From positions 1 to 64,000 of the forward strand of contig MEGD01000010.1 in NCBI GenBank assembly GCA_001725355.1: a stretch of 64,000 nucleotides of DNA, read 5' to 3'. Source of the stretch: Novosphingobium sp. SCN 66-18 (lineage in GTDB: Bacteria > Pseudomonadota > Alphaproteobacteria > Sphingomonadales > Sphingomonadaceae). The translations under genes were made by a program, and so were the position numbers. This document shows positions 27,126-36,963 of the stretch, piece by piece. The notes under the pieces are model-generated. The model searched no databases. It saw only the letters and a program-made list of their open reading frames with translations, and was not told the origin of the DNA. How positions within the stretch are numbered: position 1 is the first letter of the stretch; every line of letters begins with the position of its first letter.

Positions 27126-28324
27126 CCGACGCGGTCGCGCCGGCCGAAGTGGTGACGCTGGGCTGCCGGCTCAATCTTGCCGAAAGCGAAAGCATCCGGA
27201 CGATACTGGCGGATGCCGGAACGCCTACGGTCGTGGTCAATTCCTGCGCGGTGACCGCTGAAGCCGTGCGCCAGTCGCGGCGGGCGGTGCGCCGTCTGCG
27301 CCGCAGTCACCCGCACGCGCGGCTGGTGGTTACGGGCTGCGCCGCCACGATCGAGCCGGACAGCTTCTCGGCCATGGCCGAAGTGGATGCGGTGGTACCC
27401 AATATGGCCAAGGCCGATCCGCTTGCCTGGCATCCGAACGCAGGAGAAACGGCCTCCCGACAGCGGCCGAGCGAAGTCCACACCCGCGCCTTCGTGCCGG
27501 TGCAGACCGGCTGCGATCACGCCTGCACCTTCTGCATCATCCCGCAGGGGCGCGGCCCCAGCCTGTCCACGCCCGTTGCCGATGTGCTCCGCGTGATCGA
27601 ACGGCACCTGCTGCTGGGCGTCAACGAGATCGTGCTGAGCGGCGTGGACGTGACCGGCTGGGGCGCGGATCTGCCCGATGCGCCGCGCCTGGGCGTGCTG
27701 GTGCGCGCGATCCTCGATGCCTTCCCCCGCCTGCCGCGCCTGCGCCTGTCCTCGCTGGACGGGGTGGAGATCGACGGCCTGCTGTTCGAGATCATCACCG
27801 GCGAAGCCCGCGTGATGCCGCATGTCCACCTGTCGCTGCAATCGGGCGACGACATGGTGCTCAAGCGGATGAAGCGCCGGCACAACCGGGCGCAGGCGGT
27901 CGAATTGACCGATGCCCTGCGCGCTGCCCGTCCGGACATCGCCATCGGCGCGGACCTGATCGCCGGCTTTCCCACCGAAACCGACGCCATGCACGCCAAC
28001 AACCTGGCCATCGTGCGCGATTGCGGCGTCGTCCACGGCCATGTCTTTCCCTACTCCCCCCGCCCCGGCACGCCTGCCGCGCGGATGCCGCAGGTCGCCC
28101 CGGTCACGGTCCGCGTGCGCGCGGCCGAAATCCGTGCTGCCGTTGCCGACGAACGCGCGCGCTGGCTCGCCTCGCTGGTCGGCGCACCGCGCGAAGTGCT
28201 TGCCGAACGCGACGGCACGGGGCATTCGCCCGAATTCGCGCCCTACCGCCTGCCCGAAGGCACGGTTGCGGGCACCATCGTCACCCTGACGCCGACAAGG
28301 ATCATCGAAGGAATGCTGGCATGA
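27122..28324 (+). CDS. mtaB: tRNA t6A37 methylthiotransferase MtaB
   Basis: This 400-aa radical-SAM enzyme adds a methylthio group to t6A37 of tRNAs reading ANN codons. The N-terminal UPF0004 domain binds the second cluster (LGCRLNLAES, NSCAVTAEA, VTGCAA). The radical SAM triad is CDHACTFC in VQTGCDHACTFCIIPQGRG. LHLSLQSGDD-like HVHLSLQSGDDMVLKRM and GADLIAGFPTET follow, then a short TRAM-like tail. It overlaps dapF and ftsY by 4 bases on each side, so the three are translationally coupled. Confidence 0.95.
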   Translation: MTDAVAPAEVVTLGCRLNLAESESIRTILADAGTPTVVVNSCAVTAEAVRQSRRAVRRLRRSHPHARLVVTGCAATIEPDSFSAMAEVDAVVPNMAKADPLAWHPNAGETASRQRPSEVHTRAFVPVQTGCDHACTFCIIPQGRGPSLSTPVADVLRVIERHLLLGVNEIVLSGVDVTGWGADLPDAPRLGVLVRAILDAFPRLPRLRLSSLDGVEIDGLLFEIITGEARVMPHVHLSLQSGDDMVLKRMKRRHNRAQAVELTDALRAARPDIAIGADLIAGFPTETDAMHANNLAIVRDCGVVHGHVFPYSPRPGTPAARMPQVAPVTVRVRAAEIRAAVADERARWLASLVGAPREVLAERDGTGHSPEFAPYRLPEGTVAGTIVTLTPTRIIEGMLA

Positions 28325-29259
28325 GCGCCGAGCCGGAGAACGGAAGCTGGAGCGACAGGCTTCTCGGCGGGTTTCGCAAGACTTCCGAACGCCTTACCGA
28401 GAACCTGACCGGCATCGTCGGCAAGACCCGGCTGGACGACGCGCAGCTCGACGAGATCGAGGACGCGCTGATCCTGTCCGACCTTGGCCCGCGCGCCGCC
28501 GCGCGCATCCGCGAACGGCTGGCGGACGAGAGGTTCGAACGCGGGATCGACGAGACCGCGCTGCGCGAAGCCGTGGCCGAGGAAATCGCTGCGATCCTGC
28601 GCCCGGTGGCCAAGCCGCTGGAGATCACCGCTTTCCCGCGCCCACACGTCGTCCTCGTCATCGGCGTCAACGGATCGGGCAAGACCACCACCATCGCCAA
28701 GCTCGCGCATCTGTTCCAGGAACAGGACTATGGGGTGATGCTGGCGGCGGGCGATACGTTCCGCGCCGCCGCGATCGGCCAGCTCAAGGTCTGGGCGGAC
28801 CGGCTGGGCGTGCCCGTGGTCACCGGTCCCGAAGGCGGCGATCCCGCCTCGATCGTGTTCGACGCGGTCAAGGCGGCGACCGACACCGGCATCGACGCGC
28901 TGATCGTCGACACCGCCGGCCGGCTCCACAACAAGCGCGAACTGATGGACGAACTGGCCAAGGTCCGCCGCGTGCTCGGCCGCCTGAACCCGGCCGCACC
29001 GCACGACGTGGTGCTGGTGCTCGATGCCACCAACGGCCAGAACGCGCTCCAGCAGATCGAGATCTTCAAGGAAGTGGCGGGTGTGACCGGCCTGATCATG
29101 ACCAAACTGGACGGCACCGCGCGCGGCGGCGTGCTGGTGGCGGCGGCGGAACAGTACGGCCTGCCGATCCATGCCATCGGGGTGGGCGAGAAGATCGACG
29201 ACCTGCGCCCGTTCGATCCCGATCTGGTCGCCCGGGTCATCGCGGGGGTATTCCGGTGA
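28321..29259 (+). CDS. ftsY: signal recognition particle receptor FtsY
   Basis: This 312-aa SRP receptor GTPase docks Ffh-ribosome complexes at the inner membrane. It is a minimal FtsY: a short N-terminal lead, the N domain (~20-100) and the G domain with GVNGSGKTTTIAKLA, AAGDTFRAAA, DTAGRLHNK and TKLDGTARGG. The long acidic A domain of E. coli FtsY is missing, as in most alphaproteobacteria. It starts within the mtaB stop (ATGA) and its stop overlaps the GTG of yciB. Confidence 0.96.
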   Translation: MSAEPENGSWSDRLLGGFRKTSERLTENLTGIVGKTRLDDAQLDEIEDALILSDLGPRAAARIRERLADERFERGIDETALREAVAEEIAAILRPVAKPLEITAFPRPHVVLVIGVNGSGKTTTIAKLAHLFQEQDYGVMLAAGDTFRAAAIGQLKVWADRLGVPVVTGPEGGDPASIVFDAVKAATDTGIDALIVDTAGRLHNKRELMDELAKVRRVLGRLNPAAPHDVVLVLDATNGQNALQQIEIFKEVAGVTGLIMTKLDGTARGGVLVAAAEQYGLPIHAIGVGEKIDDLRPFDPDLVARVIAGVFR

Positions 29260-29903
29260 ACGACGCAAGACCCGAAAAGCCCAAGTCCTCGTGGATCAAC
29301 CTGCTGGTCGATTACGGCCCGCTGCTGGTGTTCTTCCTCGCCTATCGCCATTTCAGCCCGAAGGAAGCGGACGCGGGAATCGGGACGGTGGTAGCCGTCA
29401 CCAAGGGCACGATCGCGTTCATGGTGGCGACGATCGTGGCGCTGATCGTGTCGAAGTGGCGGCTCGGCCGGATTTCGCCGATGCTGTGGCTGTCGACCGT
29501 GCTGATCCTGGGCTTCGGCACGCTCACCGTGCTGCTGGGCGATCCGTTCTGGATTCAGATCAAGCCCACCGCGATCTATCTGCTGTTCGCCGGCGTGCTG
29601 TTCGCCGGCCTTGTCCGGGGCAAGCCAATGCTGCGCACGCTGCTGCAAAGCGCGTTCGACGGGCTGGACGATGCCGGCTGGATGAAGCTTTCGCGCAACT
29701 GGGCGTTCTTCTTCCTGTTCCTGGCGGCGCTGAACGAAGTGCTGCGCCACACGCTCAGCTTCGACGGCTGGCTTCAGGCCAAGCTGTGGGGGGTGACCGC
29801 GCTGTCGTTCCTGTTCACGTTCGCGCAGATCCCGATGCTGCTGAAGCATGGACTGGGCGCGGAAGCGGCGGACGAAGTGGAACAGAACCCGCCGCACGAT
29901 TGA
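29256..29903 (+). CDS. yciB: inner-membrane protein YciB/IspZ (septation protein A family)
   Basis: This 215-aa polytopic inner-membrane protein has five hydrophobic segments. Family signatures include INLLVDYGPLLVFFLAY, TIYLLFA-type AIYLLFAGVLFAGL and SRNWAFFFLFLAALNE. Loss of the Shigella homologue blocks septation; in E. coli YciB links cell-wall growth and envelope integrity. The start is GTG 29256, overlapping the ftsY stop. It is probably the last gene of the dapF-mtaB-ftsY-yciB unit. Confidence 0.9.
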   Translation: MNDARPEKPKSSWINLLVDYGPLLVFFLAYRHFSPKEADAGIGTVVAVTKGTIAFMVATIVALIVSKWRLGRISPMLWLSTVLILGFGTLTVLLGDPFWIQIKPTAIYLLFAGVLFAGLVRGKPMLRTLLQSAFDGLDDAGWMKLSRNWAFFFLFLAALNEVLRHTLSFDGWLQAKLWGVTALSFLFTFAQIPMLLKHGLGAEAADEVEQNPPHD

Positions 29904-30061
29904 GCGAGTCAGTCCGTCAAGCCGCTCTGCCGCAAATGGCCGACGCCCTGCCGCACGACAAAAACGTGTGACAAATTGCGCACACCCCCTAGAATGTTGC
30001 CAGCCCACCTCCGGCGATAACCGGGTAAACGGATCAAGGGGCGCAAACTGGGGGAAGTTTC

Positions 30062-30637
30062 ATGGCCAAGCTGTTTGGTAACCTGCATCTCGTGCTTGCG
30101 ATCGGCCTTGTCGCGGCCATCGCCGTGATGCTGGGATTCGGTGCGGAAGTGCCGGTCGATGTCAATTCCGTGTTCCGCTGGCTGCACGTGTTCTTCGGCA
30201 TTCTGTGGATCGGCCTGCTCTATTACCTGAACTTCGTGCAGGTGCCGACGATGCCGTCGATTCCGGCCGAACAGAAGGGCGCGATCACGGGCCACATCGC
30301 GCCGAAAGTGTTCTTCTTCTTCCGCTGGGCCGCGCTGCTGACGGTCGTCACCGGCCTGGTGATCGCCTACGTCACCGGCTACGTTCACCGCGCGCTGATC
30401 TTCAAGGGGCTCAACCTGCATGAGAACCTGATCGGCCTGGGCATGGACCTCGCGCTGATCATGGCGTTCAACGTGTGGTTCATCATCTGGCCCGCGCAGA
30501 AGAAGATCCTCGGCATCGTCGAAGCCAGCGCCGAGGAAAAGGCCGCCGCCGCGCCGCGCGCGCTGATCGCCAGCCGCACCAACCTGCTGCTGTCGCTGCC
30601 GATGCTCTACTGCATGGTCAGCGCCAACCTCGGGTAA
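30062..30637 (+). CDS. PuuD-like membrane protein (urate oxidase N-terminal domain)
   Basis: This 191-aa membrane protein has four or five helices. Its signatures match the membrane domain of the bacterial urate hydroxylase PuuD: FRWLHVFFGILWIGLLYYLNFVQ, FFFRWAALLTVVTGLV, NVWFIIWPAQKKILG and ASRTNLLLSLPMLY. Full-length PuuD is about 400 aa and ends in a cytochrome c domain; here no CXXCH is present, so urate oxidation is doubtful. It might be a heme- or quinone-linked electron carrier. RBS GGGGGAAG precedes the ATG. It stands alone, 158 bases after yciB and followed by a terminator. Confidence 0.72.
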   Translation: MAKLFGNLHLVLAIGLVAAIAVMLGFGAEVPVDVNSVFRWLHVFFGILWIGLLYYLNFVQVPTMPSIPAEQKGAITGHIAPKVFFFFRWAALLTVVTGLVIAYVTGYVHRALIFKGLNLHENLIGLGMDLALIMAFNVWFIIWPAQKKILGIVEASAEEKAAAAPRALIASRTNLLLSLPMLYCMVSANLG

Positions 30638-30669
30638 ATCCGACGCTGACCGGAGCCTTCCAGGCTTGC

Positions 30670-30708
30670 ACGGGCGCGGCTTTCTCCGGAAAGTCGCGCC
30701 CGTTTCCG
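30670..30708 (+). terminator. rho-independent terminator after the PuuD-like gene
   Basis: ACGGGCGCGGCTTT (30670-30683) pairs with AAAGTCGCGCCCGT (30690-30703, one G-U) around a 6-base loop, followed by TTCCGTT. Confidence 0.75.
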
Positions 30709-30783
30709 TTGGACGATACGATCGTCAGGAACCCGAAGCGCCATCGTGCTTTGATGTGACGCGACAGAGAGGAGCTTTTTTTG

Positions 30784-31125
30784 ATGCGCAAACCCATCTT
30801 CACCACCCTGGCCGCAGCGGCAGCCGCCATCGCGCTTTCTGCCTGCTCGGAAAAGACGCAGGACAACGCGCAGGAAGCCGCTACGTCAGCCGGGAACGAT
30901 ATCGCTGCCGCCGCCTCGGACATGAGCGCCACCGCCAGCGAGGGCGCGGAATCGGTCCGCAACGCGGCAGACGAAGCGATCAACAAGGCCGACGCCGCCG
31001 CCGACAAGGCCGGTGTCGAGGCGGACAAGGCTGGCGTGAAGGCCGCCGATGCGCTGAACAAGGCCGGGGACAAGGCCAAGGAAGAGGCCGCGAAGCTCAA
31101 GGCCAAGGCCGAAAGCGGCAATTGA
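30784..31125 (+). CDS. small helical lipoprotein with repeated ADKAG motifs
   Basis: This 113-aa protein has a lipoprotein signal ending LSACSEK (lipidated Cys near residue 21). The mature part is Ala/Lys/Asp/Glu-rich with no Pro, Trp or Phe and repeats such as KADAAADKAG, EADKAG and NKAGDKAK. It should form one long amphipathic helix, similar to LEA or apolipoprotein-type proteins. No enzyme motif is seen. The ATG at 30784 is preferred over the TTG at 30781; AGAGGAG precedes it. It is a stress or envelope protein by analogy only. Confidence 0.75.
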   Translation: MRKPIFTTLAAAAAAIALSACSEKTQDNAQEAATSAGNDIAAAASDMSATASEGAESVRNAADEAINKADAAADKAGVEADKAGVKAADALNKAGDKAKEEAAKLKAKAESGN

Positions 31126-31144
31126 TCCGTTTATCCTGACAAGC

Positions 31145-31173
31145 GTCTCCCGCCCGCGCGACGGGCGGGAGAC
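31145..31173. terminator. perfect 12-bp stem-loop between convergent genes
   Basis: GTCTCCCGCCCG and CGGGCGGGAGAC pair perfectly around CGCGA, between the lipoprotein gene and the end of kup. It probably terminates both directions, although T-runs are lacking. Confidence 0.6.
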
Positions 31174-31175
31174 CG

Positions 31176-33113
31176 TCAGATCTTGAGCTGGCTACCCAGC
31201 TCCACCACGCGGTTTGTCGGCAGCCGGAAGAACTCCATCGCACTCGCCGCGTTGCGCAGCATCCACGCGAACAGCTTTTCGCGCCAGATCGCCATGCCCG
31301 GCTTGTCCGACGCAATCAGCGTCTGGCGCGACAGGAAGAAGCTCGTCTTCATCATGTCGAACGGTTCGCCGCACATCGTCACGGTCTTGAGCGTGGCGGG
31401 CACGTCGGTTTCCTCCAGGAAGCCGAAGCGCAGGCTGACGCGGTAGAAGCCGTTGCCGAAATCCTTGCAGGCCGATCGCTCCACCTGATCCACGTAGGGC
31501 ACGTCCTCGATCTGCACGGTCAGGATCACCACCCGTTCGTGCAGTACCTTGTTGTGCTTCATGTTGTGCAGCAGCGCCGAAGGCACGCCCGATGCGGTGG
31601 AGGCCATGAAGATCGCCGTACCGGGCACGCGCGCGGCGCTGGCGTGAGCGGACTTGGTGAACACTTCCAGCGGGATCGATCCCTCCGCCATGTTCTGGCG
31701 CATCAGCGCGCGCCCGCGTGACCAGGTGGTCAGCAGCGTGAAGATGGTGACGCCCATCAGCAGCGGCACCCAGCCGCCATCGGGGATCTTGGTCAGGTTC
31801 GCGCCGAGGTAGCCCGCATCGATCACGAAGAACAGCGACAGCAGGCCGACCGCGAAGACCGGTTTCCAGTTCCACAGCTTGAACAGGACCACGGCCAGTA
31901 GCACGTTGTCGATCAGCATCGCGCCGGTCACGGCGATGCCGTAGGCCGCCGTCAGGTTCGACGAGCGCTGGAACACCAGCACCAGCAGGATCACCGCGAC
32001 CATCAGCGCCCAGTTAATCACGGGGATGTAGATCTGCCCCGCCGCCGTGCTGGTGTGCTTGATCGTCATGCGCGGTATGAAACCCAGCTGGATCGCCTGC
32101 TGCGTCACCGAGAACGCGCCCGAGATTACCGCCTGCGAGGCGATCACCGCCGCCAGCGAGGCGATGACGAGCAGCGGCCACTGGAACCATTCGGGCGCGA
32201 GGAAGTAGAACGGGCTTTCCAGCGCGGAAGGATCGCGCATCAGCAACGATGCCTGGCCCAGATAGTTCAGCACCAGCGCCGGCAGGACGAACGTCAGCCA
32301 CGACACCCGGATCGGGTTGCGGCCGAAGTGCCCCATGTCGGCATAGAGCGCTTCCGCACCCGTCACGGCGAGCACCGCCGCACCCATCGCCAGGAAGCCC
32401 CGGAACGGGTCCGCAGCGAACATCATCACCGCATGATGCGGGCTGAGCGCGGTGATCACGTGCGGGAAGGCCATGATGCTGATCACGCCCAGCACCGAGA
32501 TCGTGGTGAAATAGGCGAGCATGATCGGGCCGAAGAAGGTCGCCACGCGTTCCGTACCCCGGCTCTGGATGAAGAACAGGAAGATCAGGATGGCCACGAC
32601 CATTGGCACCACCAGCCGGTGCATTTCGGGCTGATAGACCGCGACACCCTCGATCGCGCCCATCACCGAAACGGCTGGGGTAATCATCGAATCGCCATAG
32701 AACAGCGCGGTGGCGAACACCCCCATAAGGATGATGCCCTTGCCCCAGCGGTTGCCGCTGGTGTGCTGGTTGATCAGCGCCAGCAGCGCCAGGCTGCCGC
32801 CCTCGCCCTTGTTGTCCGCGCGCATGATCACGCTGACGTACTTCAACGTCACGATGATCATCATCGACCAGAACATCAGGCTGATGATGCCATAGACGTG
32901 CAACTGGTCGAGCGGCAGCTTGTGATGGCCGGCGAAGGTATCGCGCAGCGCGTAGAGCGGGCTGGTGCCGATATCGCCGAACACCACACCGATCGCGCCC
33001 ACCGCCATCTTGAGCAGGCTGCCTTGATGGTGGGTCTGGTGGCCGGAATCGCGGAGAGTGGATAAAGGAACTGCGCTTTCGTCCGAACCGTTCGCAAGCA
33101 CGGAATCACTCAT
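31176..33113 (-). CDS. kup: low-affinity potassium transporter Kup
   Basis: This 645-aa K+/H+ symporter of the KUP family has about 12 membrane helices in the first ~450 residues and a cytoplasmic C-terminal domain. Signatures include [56 protein letters not shown] and [13 protein letters not shown]. The ATG at 33113 ([10 protein letters not shown]) is the natural start; the longer frame to 33158 is not conserved. It is monocistronic. Confidence 0.96.
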   Translation of the reverse strand: MSDSVLANGSDESAVPLSTLRDSGHQTHHQGSLLKMAVGAIGVVFGDIGTSPLYALRDTFAGHHKLPLDQLHVYGIISLMFWSMMIIVTLKYVSVIMRADNKGEGGSLALLALINQHTSGNRWGKGIILMGVFATALFYGDSMITPAVSVMGAIEGVAVYQPEMHRLVVPMVVAILIFLFFIQSRGTERVATFFGPIMLAYFTTISVLGVISIMAFPHVITALSPHHAVMMFAADPFRGFLAMGAAVLAVTGAEALYADMGHFGRNPIRVSWLTFVLPALVLNYLGQASLLMRDPSALESPFYFLAPEWFQWPLLVIASLAAVIASQAVISGAFSVTQQAIQLGFIPRMTIKHTSTAAGQIYIPVINWALMVAVILLVLVFQRSSNLTAAYGIAVTGAMLIDNVLLAVVLFKLWNWKPVFAVGLLSLFFVIDAGYLGANLTKIPDGGWVPLLMGVTIFTLLTTWSRGRALMRQNMAEGSIPLEVFTKSAHASAARVPGTAIFMASTASGVPSALLHNMKHNKVLHERVVILTVQIEDVPYVDQVERSACKDFGNGFYRVSLRFGFLEETDVPATLKTVTMCGEPFDMMKTSFFLSRQTLIASDKPGMAIWREKLFAWMLRNAASAMEFFRLPTNRVVELGSQLKI

Positions 33114-33273
33114 GGCAACGGTGCCCCCGGGCCTTGGCCCAAACCGCCGGTCCGCCATCGGACACCGGAACGGCGCGGCGCTTTAGCACCGGGCCTTGGC
33201 CCCGGCAATGGCTGCCTTCGTCACACCGGATACCATGAAATCATGCCCCGCATGGCATCGCAAATAGCTGATT

Positions 33274-33981
33274 TCAGGGCGCTTCAGAAGAGGCGCCCGT
33301 CGGTTCGGCGGCTGCGGCGGGCGGCTCGTCCGATGGAGACGCCGGCGCCGGCGCCTGTCCCGAGGCCGCCAACATCGAATCGAGTCTCGCCAACCGGGCC
33401 TGGAGGTCTTCCCGATAGGGGGCATCAGCCGGCGCACGGCGAAGCAGTTCGGCCCAGATCGCCCGTGCTTCCACCAGCTTGCCGGACTGCGCCAGCGCCA
33501 GCCCCATGAAGAACGGCGGCCCCGGATGTTCGGGCGAAATCTTCGCCGCCTTCTGGAACGCGAACTGCGCGGCCGGCGTGATCAGCCCGTCGCTATGGCC
33601 GACCAGCGTGTTGCCGAGCGCCACCCACAGGTCCGCATCGTTGGGATCGACCTTTACGGCCTTGCCCAGGATCGTCGCCGCCGCGCCGAACTGACCCTGC
33701 CGCGAAAGCCCGTCGGCCAGCACCATCCAGTTCTGGCCCTTGCCGAAGGCATCGCCCATCGCCTGCCGCTGCTTGATCAGCGCCTCGTCAGCCGCTTTCT
33801 GGTTCTCGACCGCGGCCTTGGGCGCGCCGGGCACGCCCGGATGGCCCTGCAAGGCATAGCCGGCAATGCCGAACAGCAGGGCCGCCCCCGTCAGCTCCCA
33901 GCCGGAGCGCGGCATCTTCAGCACGAACGCCAGCACCGCGAAGACCACGATCGCGATCAGCAGGATCAGCACCCAGGTCAT
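33274..33981 (-). CDS. ccmI: TPR-containing cytochrome c biogenesis protein (CcmI/CycH-like)
   Basis: This 235-aa protein has one or two N-terminal helices (WVLILLIAIVVFAVLAFV, TGAALLFGIAGYALQG), then two to three TPR motifs (NWMVLADGLSRQGQFGAAATILGKAVKVDPNDADLWVALG-type units). A Pro/Ala/Glu tail closes it. In CcmI the TPRs hold the apocytochrome C-terminus for heme ligation. It overlaps ccmH by 4 bases and is last in the ccm operon. It is shorter than classical CcmI, so the assignment rests on context as well as repeats. Confidence 0.8.
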   Translation of the reverse strand: MTWVLILLIAIVVFAVLAFVLKMPRSGWELTGAALLFGIAGYALQGHPGVPGAPKAAVENQKAADEALIKQRQAMGDAFGKGQNWMVLADGLSRQGQFGAAATILGKAVKVDPNDADLWVALGNTLVGHSDGLITPAAQFAFQKAAKISPEHPGPPFFMGLALAQSGKLVEARAIWAELLRRAPADAPYREDLQARLARLDSMLAASGQAPAPASPSDEPPAAAAEPTGASSEAP

Positions 33982-34448
33982 GCGTTGTCCTCCTGCGCTT
34001 CCGGCTCATCCGCCGCGCCATCGCCTCCACGGCGGAAGCGCTTGCGCAGCAGCAACGCCGCCAGCACGAGGAACGCCGCCGGCGCGGCGAACAGCGGCCA
34101 GGTCATCGGCCGCAACTGAGGCGTATAGCTGACATAATCGCCATAGCGTTCGATCAGCCACTGGCGGATTTCCTCCGGGTCTTCCCCGGCCGCGATGCGC
34201 GTGCGCACCTGATGGCGCATGTCGCCCGCCATCGGCGCGTCCGAATCCGCGATCGACTGGCTCTGGCACTTGAGACAGCGCAGCGTCTCCATCAACGCCT
34301 GCGCCCTCGCCTCCTGATCGGGATTGGGGAGCTGCTTGTAGGCATAGGGCGCCGGCGGCAGTGAATCCTGCGCGGCGGCCGGAGAAGCCAGCAGCAGCGC
34401 AAGGACCGCGAAAACGGCGGCTCCACGCCTCGATGCGGCGCGCACCAT
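33978..34448 (-). CDS. ccmH: cytochrome c maturation protein CcmH
   Basis: This 156-aa membrane-anchored thiol reductase has a signal peptide (AVLALLLASPAAAQ), the redox motif LRCLKCQSQSIADSDAP (LRCxxC) and a C-terminal helix (LFAAPAAFLVLAALLL). It reduces apocytochrome cysteines or the CcmG mixed disulfide before heme attachment. The ATG at 34448 overlaps the ccmG stop by one base, so the long upstream reading frame is ccmG in another phase. Confidence 0.94.
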   Translation of the reverse strand: MVRAASRRGAAVFAVLALLLASPAAAQDSLPPAPYAYKQLPNPDQEARAQALMETLRCLKCQSQSIADSDAPMAGDMRHQVRTRIAAGEDPEEIRQWLIERYGDYVSYTPQLRPMTWPLFAAPAAFLVLAALLLRKRFRRGGDGAADEPEAQEDNA

Positions 34449-35017
34449 CACGATTCCGCCTCCTTCAGCTTGCGCAGGATCAGCGGCACGTCCTCGGCGC
34501 GGATATCGCCGATGTGCTGGTAGCGGATCACGCCCTTGCCATCGATCACGAACGTCTCGGGCACGCCCGAAGATCCGATCGCGAGCTGGACCTTGCTCAG
34601 ATCGTCCTTGCCGATCCGGCGGAACGGGTTGCCGTTCGCGGACAGGAATTGGGCCACGTCCTCGCGCCGGTCGCGGATCGCGACGCCGTCGATCTCCACG
34701 CCCTGCTGCGCCAGCGCGGCGAGTTGCGGCGATTCCACCGCGCAGGGCACGCACCAGCTGGCGAACACGTTGAGCAGGCGCGGCTTGCCATCCCGGAAGT
34801 TGGCGAGCGCCAGGCCGGGGCGGTCGTCCACCGCCGGGGGCAGGTCGAAGCCGGGCAACGGCTTGCCGATAAAGGCGCTCGCCACCTCGCGATCGGCCGG
34901 CCGCACCAGGCCGTAGATCACCAGCACGAAAAAGCCGGCGAACAGCGCCAGCGGCAGCCATAGGGCCAGCCCGGGCTTCTTCGGCGTCGGATCACGCGGA
35001 TCGTTCTGCTTGCTCAT
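34448..35017 (-). CDS. ccmG: thiol:disulfide interchange protein CcmG/DsbE
   Basis: This 189-aa periplasmic thioredoxin is tethered by an N-terminal helix (LWLPLALFAGFFVLVIYGLV). The active site is FASWCVPCAVESPQL (WCVPC), with the acidic GVAIRDRREDVAQFL and SGVPETFVIDGKG cis-Pro loop typical of CcmG. It keeps the CXXCH cysteines reduced together with CcmH. The start overlaps ccmF by 4 bases. Confidence 0.95.
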   Translation of the reverse strand: MSKQNDPRDPTPKKPGLALWLPLALFAGFFVLVIYGLVRPADREVASAFIGKPLPGFDLPPAVDDRPGLALANFRDGKPRLLNVFASWCVPCAVESPQLAALAQQGVEIDGVAIRDRREDVAQFLSANGNPFRRIGKDDLSKVQLAIGSSGVPETFVIDGKGVIRYQHIGDIRAEDVPLILRKLKEAES

Positions 35018-36963
35018 CGTCCCTGCCTCATGCGGCGATACGCGATCTTGCCTTCGGCACGCAGCCGCTTGACGTCGGCGGCCACGCGGCCGAGCAGCGC
35101 CAGCACCCCGCCCAGCGCGATCAGCACGCCGCCATACCAGATCATCGGCACGAACGGCTTCCACCAGAAGCGCATCTGCCAGCGGCCATCCTCGCCCTCT
35201 TCGCCCAGCACCGAATAGAGCTGGCCATTCCACCGGGTCTTGAGCGCGCTTTCGGTGCGCGTACCCGGCGGCAAGGCGAAGACGCGCGCCTGCGGTTCCA
35301 GCGTGATCGGCGCACCCCCGGCATAGCGCGCCGATAACGTGGCCTGCAGCGCCGTCCAGTTCGGTCCGGCGACCGGATCGATGCTTTCGAGCTTCACCTG
35401 CCAAGGGCCCACGTTCTGGGTATCGCCCACGGTCATCGCGGCGAGCTTCTCGGTGGAGAACGCGCTATCGCTGGCCATGCCGAACAGGGCGACCGCGATG
35501 CCAAGGTGCGCGATCACCATGCCCCACACCGGCAGCGGCGTGCGGCGCAAGTTGCGCCCCTTCAGCGGCAACAGGCTGGCGAAGAAGAGGCCGCTGGCGA
35601 TGGCAAGGCCCAGCGCCGGCAGCAGGTGGATACCCGGCGCGACCAGTTCGACGATCAGGAACACCGCCGCCATGATCAGCACGGCGATCGCAAAGGGCAT
35701 GGTGATCCGCCCCGCCTTGTCATTGCGCCAGCGCAGCAGCGGGCCGACCGCCAGCACCAGCAGCATCGGGATCGCGAAGATCGCGGACACGGGATTGAAA
35801 TAGGGCGGGCCAACCGAAACCTTGGTGCCGAACGCCTCGGTCAGCAGCGGATAGAGCGTGCCGACCAGTACGATGCCCAGGATGCCGCACAGCATCACGT
35901 TGTTGAACACGAGGCTCGCCTCGCGGCTGACGAAGCTGAACCGCGCGCCTTCGGTCACCGTCGCCGCGCGCACGCCGAACAGCGTCAGCGCGCCGCCGAT
36001 GTAGATGGCCAGCAACGCGAGGATGAAGCTGCCGCGCTCCGGATCGACCGCGAAGGCGTGAACCGAGGTAAGAATGCCCGACCGCACCAGGAACGTGCCG
36101 ACCATCGACATCGAGAACGCGATCACGCCCAGCATCACCGTCCACGCCCGCAGCGCGTTGCGCGAGGCGAGGACCGAGCACGAATGGAGCAACGCCGTCG
36201 CCGCCAGCCAGGGCATCAGTGAGGCGTTCTCCACCGGGTCCCAGAACCACCAGCCGCCCCAGCCGAGCGTATAGTACGCCCAATAGGATCCGGCGGTGAT
36301 GCCCAGCGTCAGGAAGATCCACGCGCCCAGCACCCACGGGCGCATCGCGCGGGCGAAGGCGGGGCCGACGTCGCGCGTCACCAGAGCGCCGATCGCGAAG
36401 CTGAAGGCGATCGAAAGACCGACATAGCCGACGTAAAGCGTGGGCGGGTGGAAGGCGAGGCCGATGTCCTGCAGCAGCGGGTTGAGGCCGTTGCCGTCCG
36501 GCGCGGGCTCTGGCAGCCGCTCGAACGGGTTCGAGGACAGCAACAGGAAGGCATAGAACCCCAGGCTGACGAAGGCCTGCCCCGCCAGCGTCGCCACCAG
36601 CGTATCCTCGCGCAGCCGCTTCTCGATCAGCGCGACGAAGCCACCGGCAAGGCCCATGATCGTCACCCACAGCAGCATCGAGCCTTCATGGTTGCCCCAG
36701 GTGCCGGCCAGCTTGAAGATGAACGGCTTGGCCGAATGGCTGTTTTCCGCCACCAGCTTGACCGACAGGTCGGTTTCCAGAAACAGAGTGACCAGCGCCA
36801 GGAACGCGAAGGCCACCAGCACGCCCTGCATCACCGCCAGCGGGCGGACCACGCCGGCCAGATGTTCGCCCTTGGGACGCAGGGCAATGATGCCCGCCGC
36901 CAGTTGCAGCACCGCCAGCGCGGCAGCCATCCACAGGACGGCAAGGCCCAGTTCGGCTATCAT
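35014..36963 (-). CDS. ccmF: heme lyase subunit CcmF
   Basis: This 649-aa polytopic membrane protein covalently attaches heme to apocytochrome c with CcmH/I. It has about 15 helices. The tryptophan-rich heme-handling loop WGGWWFWDPVENASLMPWL is intact, and conserved His are found in GTWGNHEGSMLLW and VTIMGLAG-flanked helices. Length is typical (~650 aa). It overlaps ccmE and ccmG by 4 bases each. Confidence 0.96.
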   Translation of the reverse strand: MIAELGLAVLWMAAALAVLQLAAGIIALRPKGEHLAGVVRPLAVMQGVLVAFAFLALVTLFLETDLSVKLVAENSHSAKPFIFKLAGTWGNHEGSMLLWVTIMGLAGGFVALIEKRLREDTLVATLAGQAFVSLGFYAFLLLSSNPFERLPEPAPDGNGLNPLLQDIGLAFHPPTLYVGYVGLSIAFSFAIGALVTRDVGPAFARAMRPWVLGAWIFLTLGITAGSYWAYYTLGWGGWWFWDPVENASLMPWLAATALLHSCSVLASRNALRAWTVMLGVIAFSMSMVGTFLVRSGILTSVHAFAVDPERGSFILALLAIYIGGALTLFGVRAATVTEGARFSFVSREASLVFNNVMLCGILGIVLVGTLYPLLTEAFGTKVSVGPPYFNPVSAIFAIPMLLVLAVGPLLRWRNDKAGRITMPFAIAVLIMAAVFLIVELVAPGIHLLPALGLAIASGLFFASLLPLKGRNLRRTPLPVWGMVIAHLGIAVALFGMASDSAFSTEKLAAMTVGDTQNVGPWQVKLESIDPVAGPNWTALQATLSARYAGGAPITLEPQARVFALPPGTRTESALKTRWNGQLYSVLGEEGEDGRWQMRFWWKPFVPMIWYGGVLIALGGVLALLGRVAADVKRLRAEGKIAYRRMRQGR

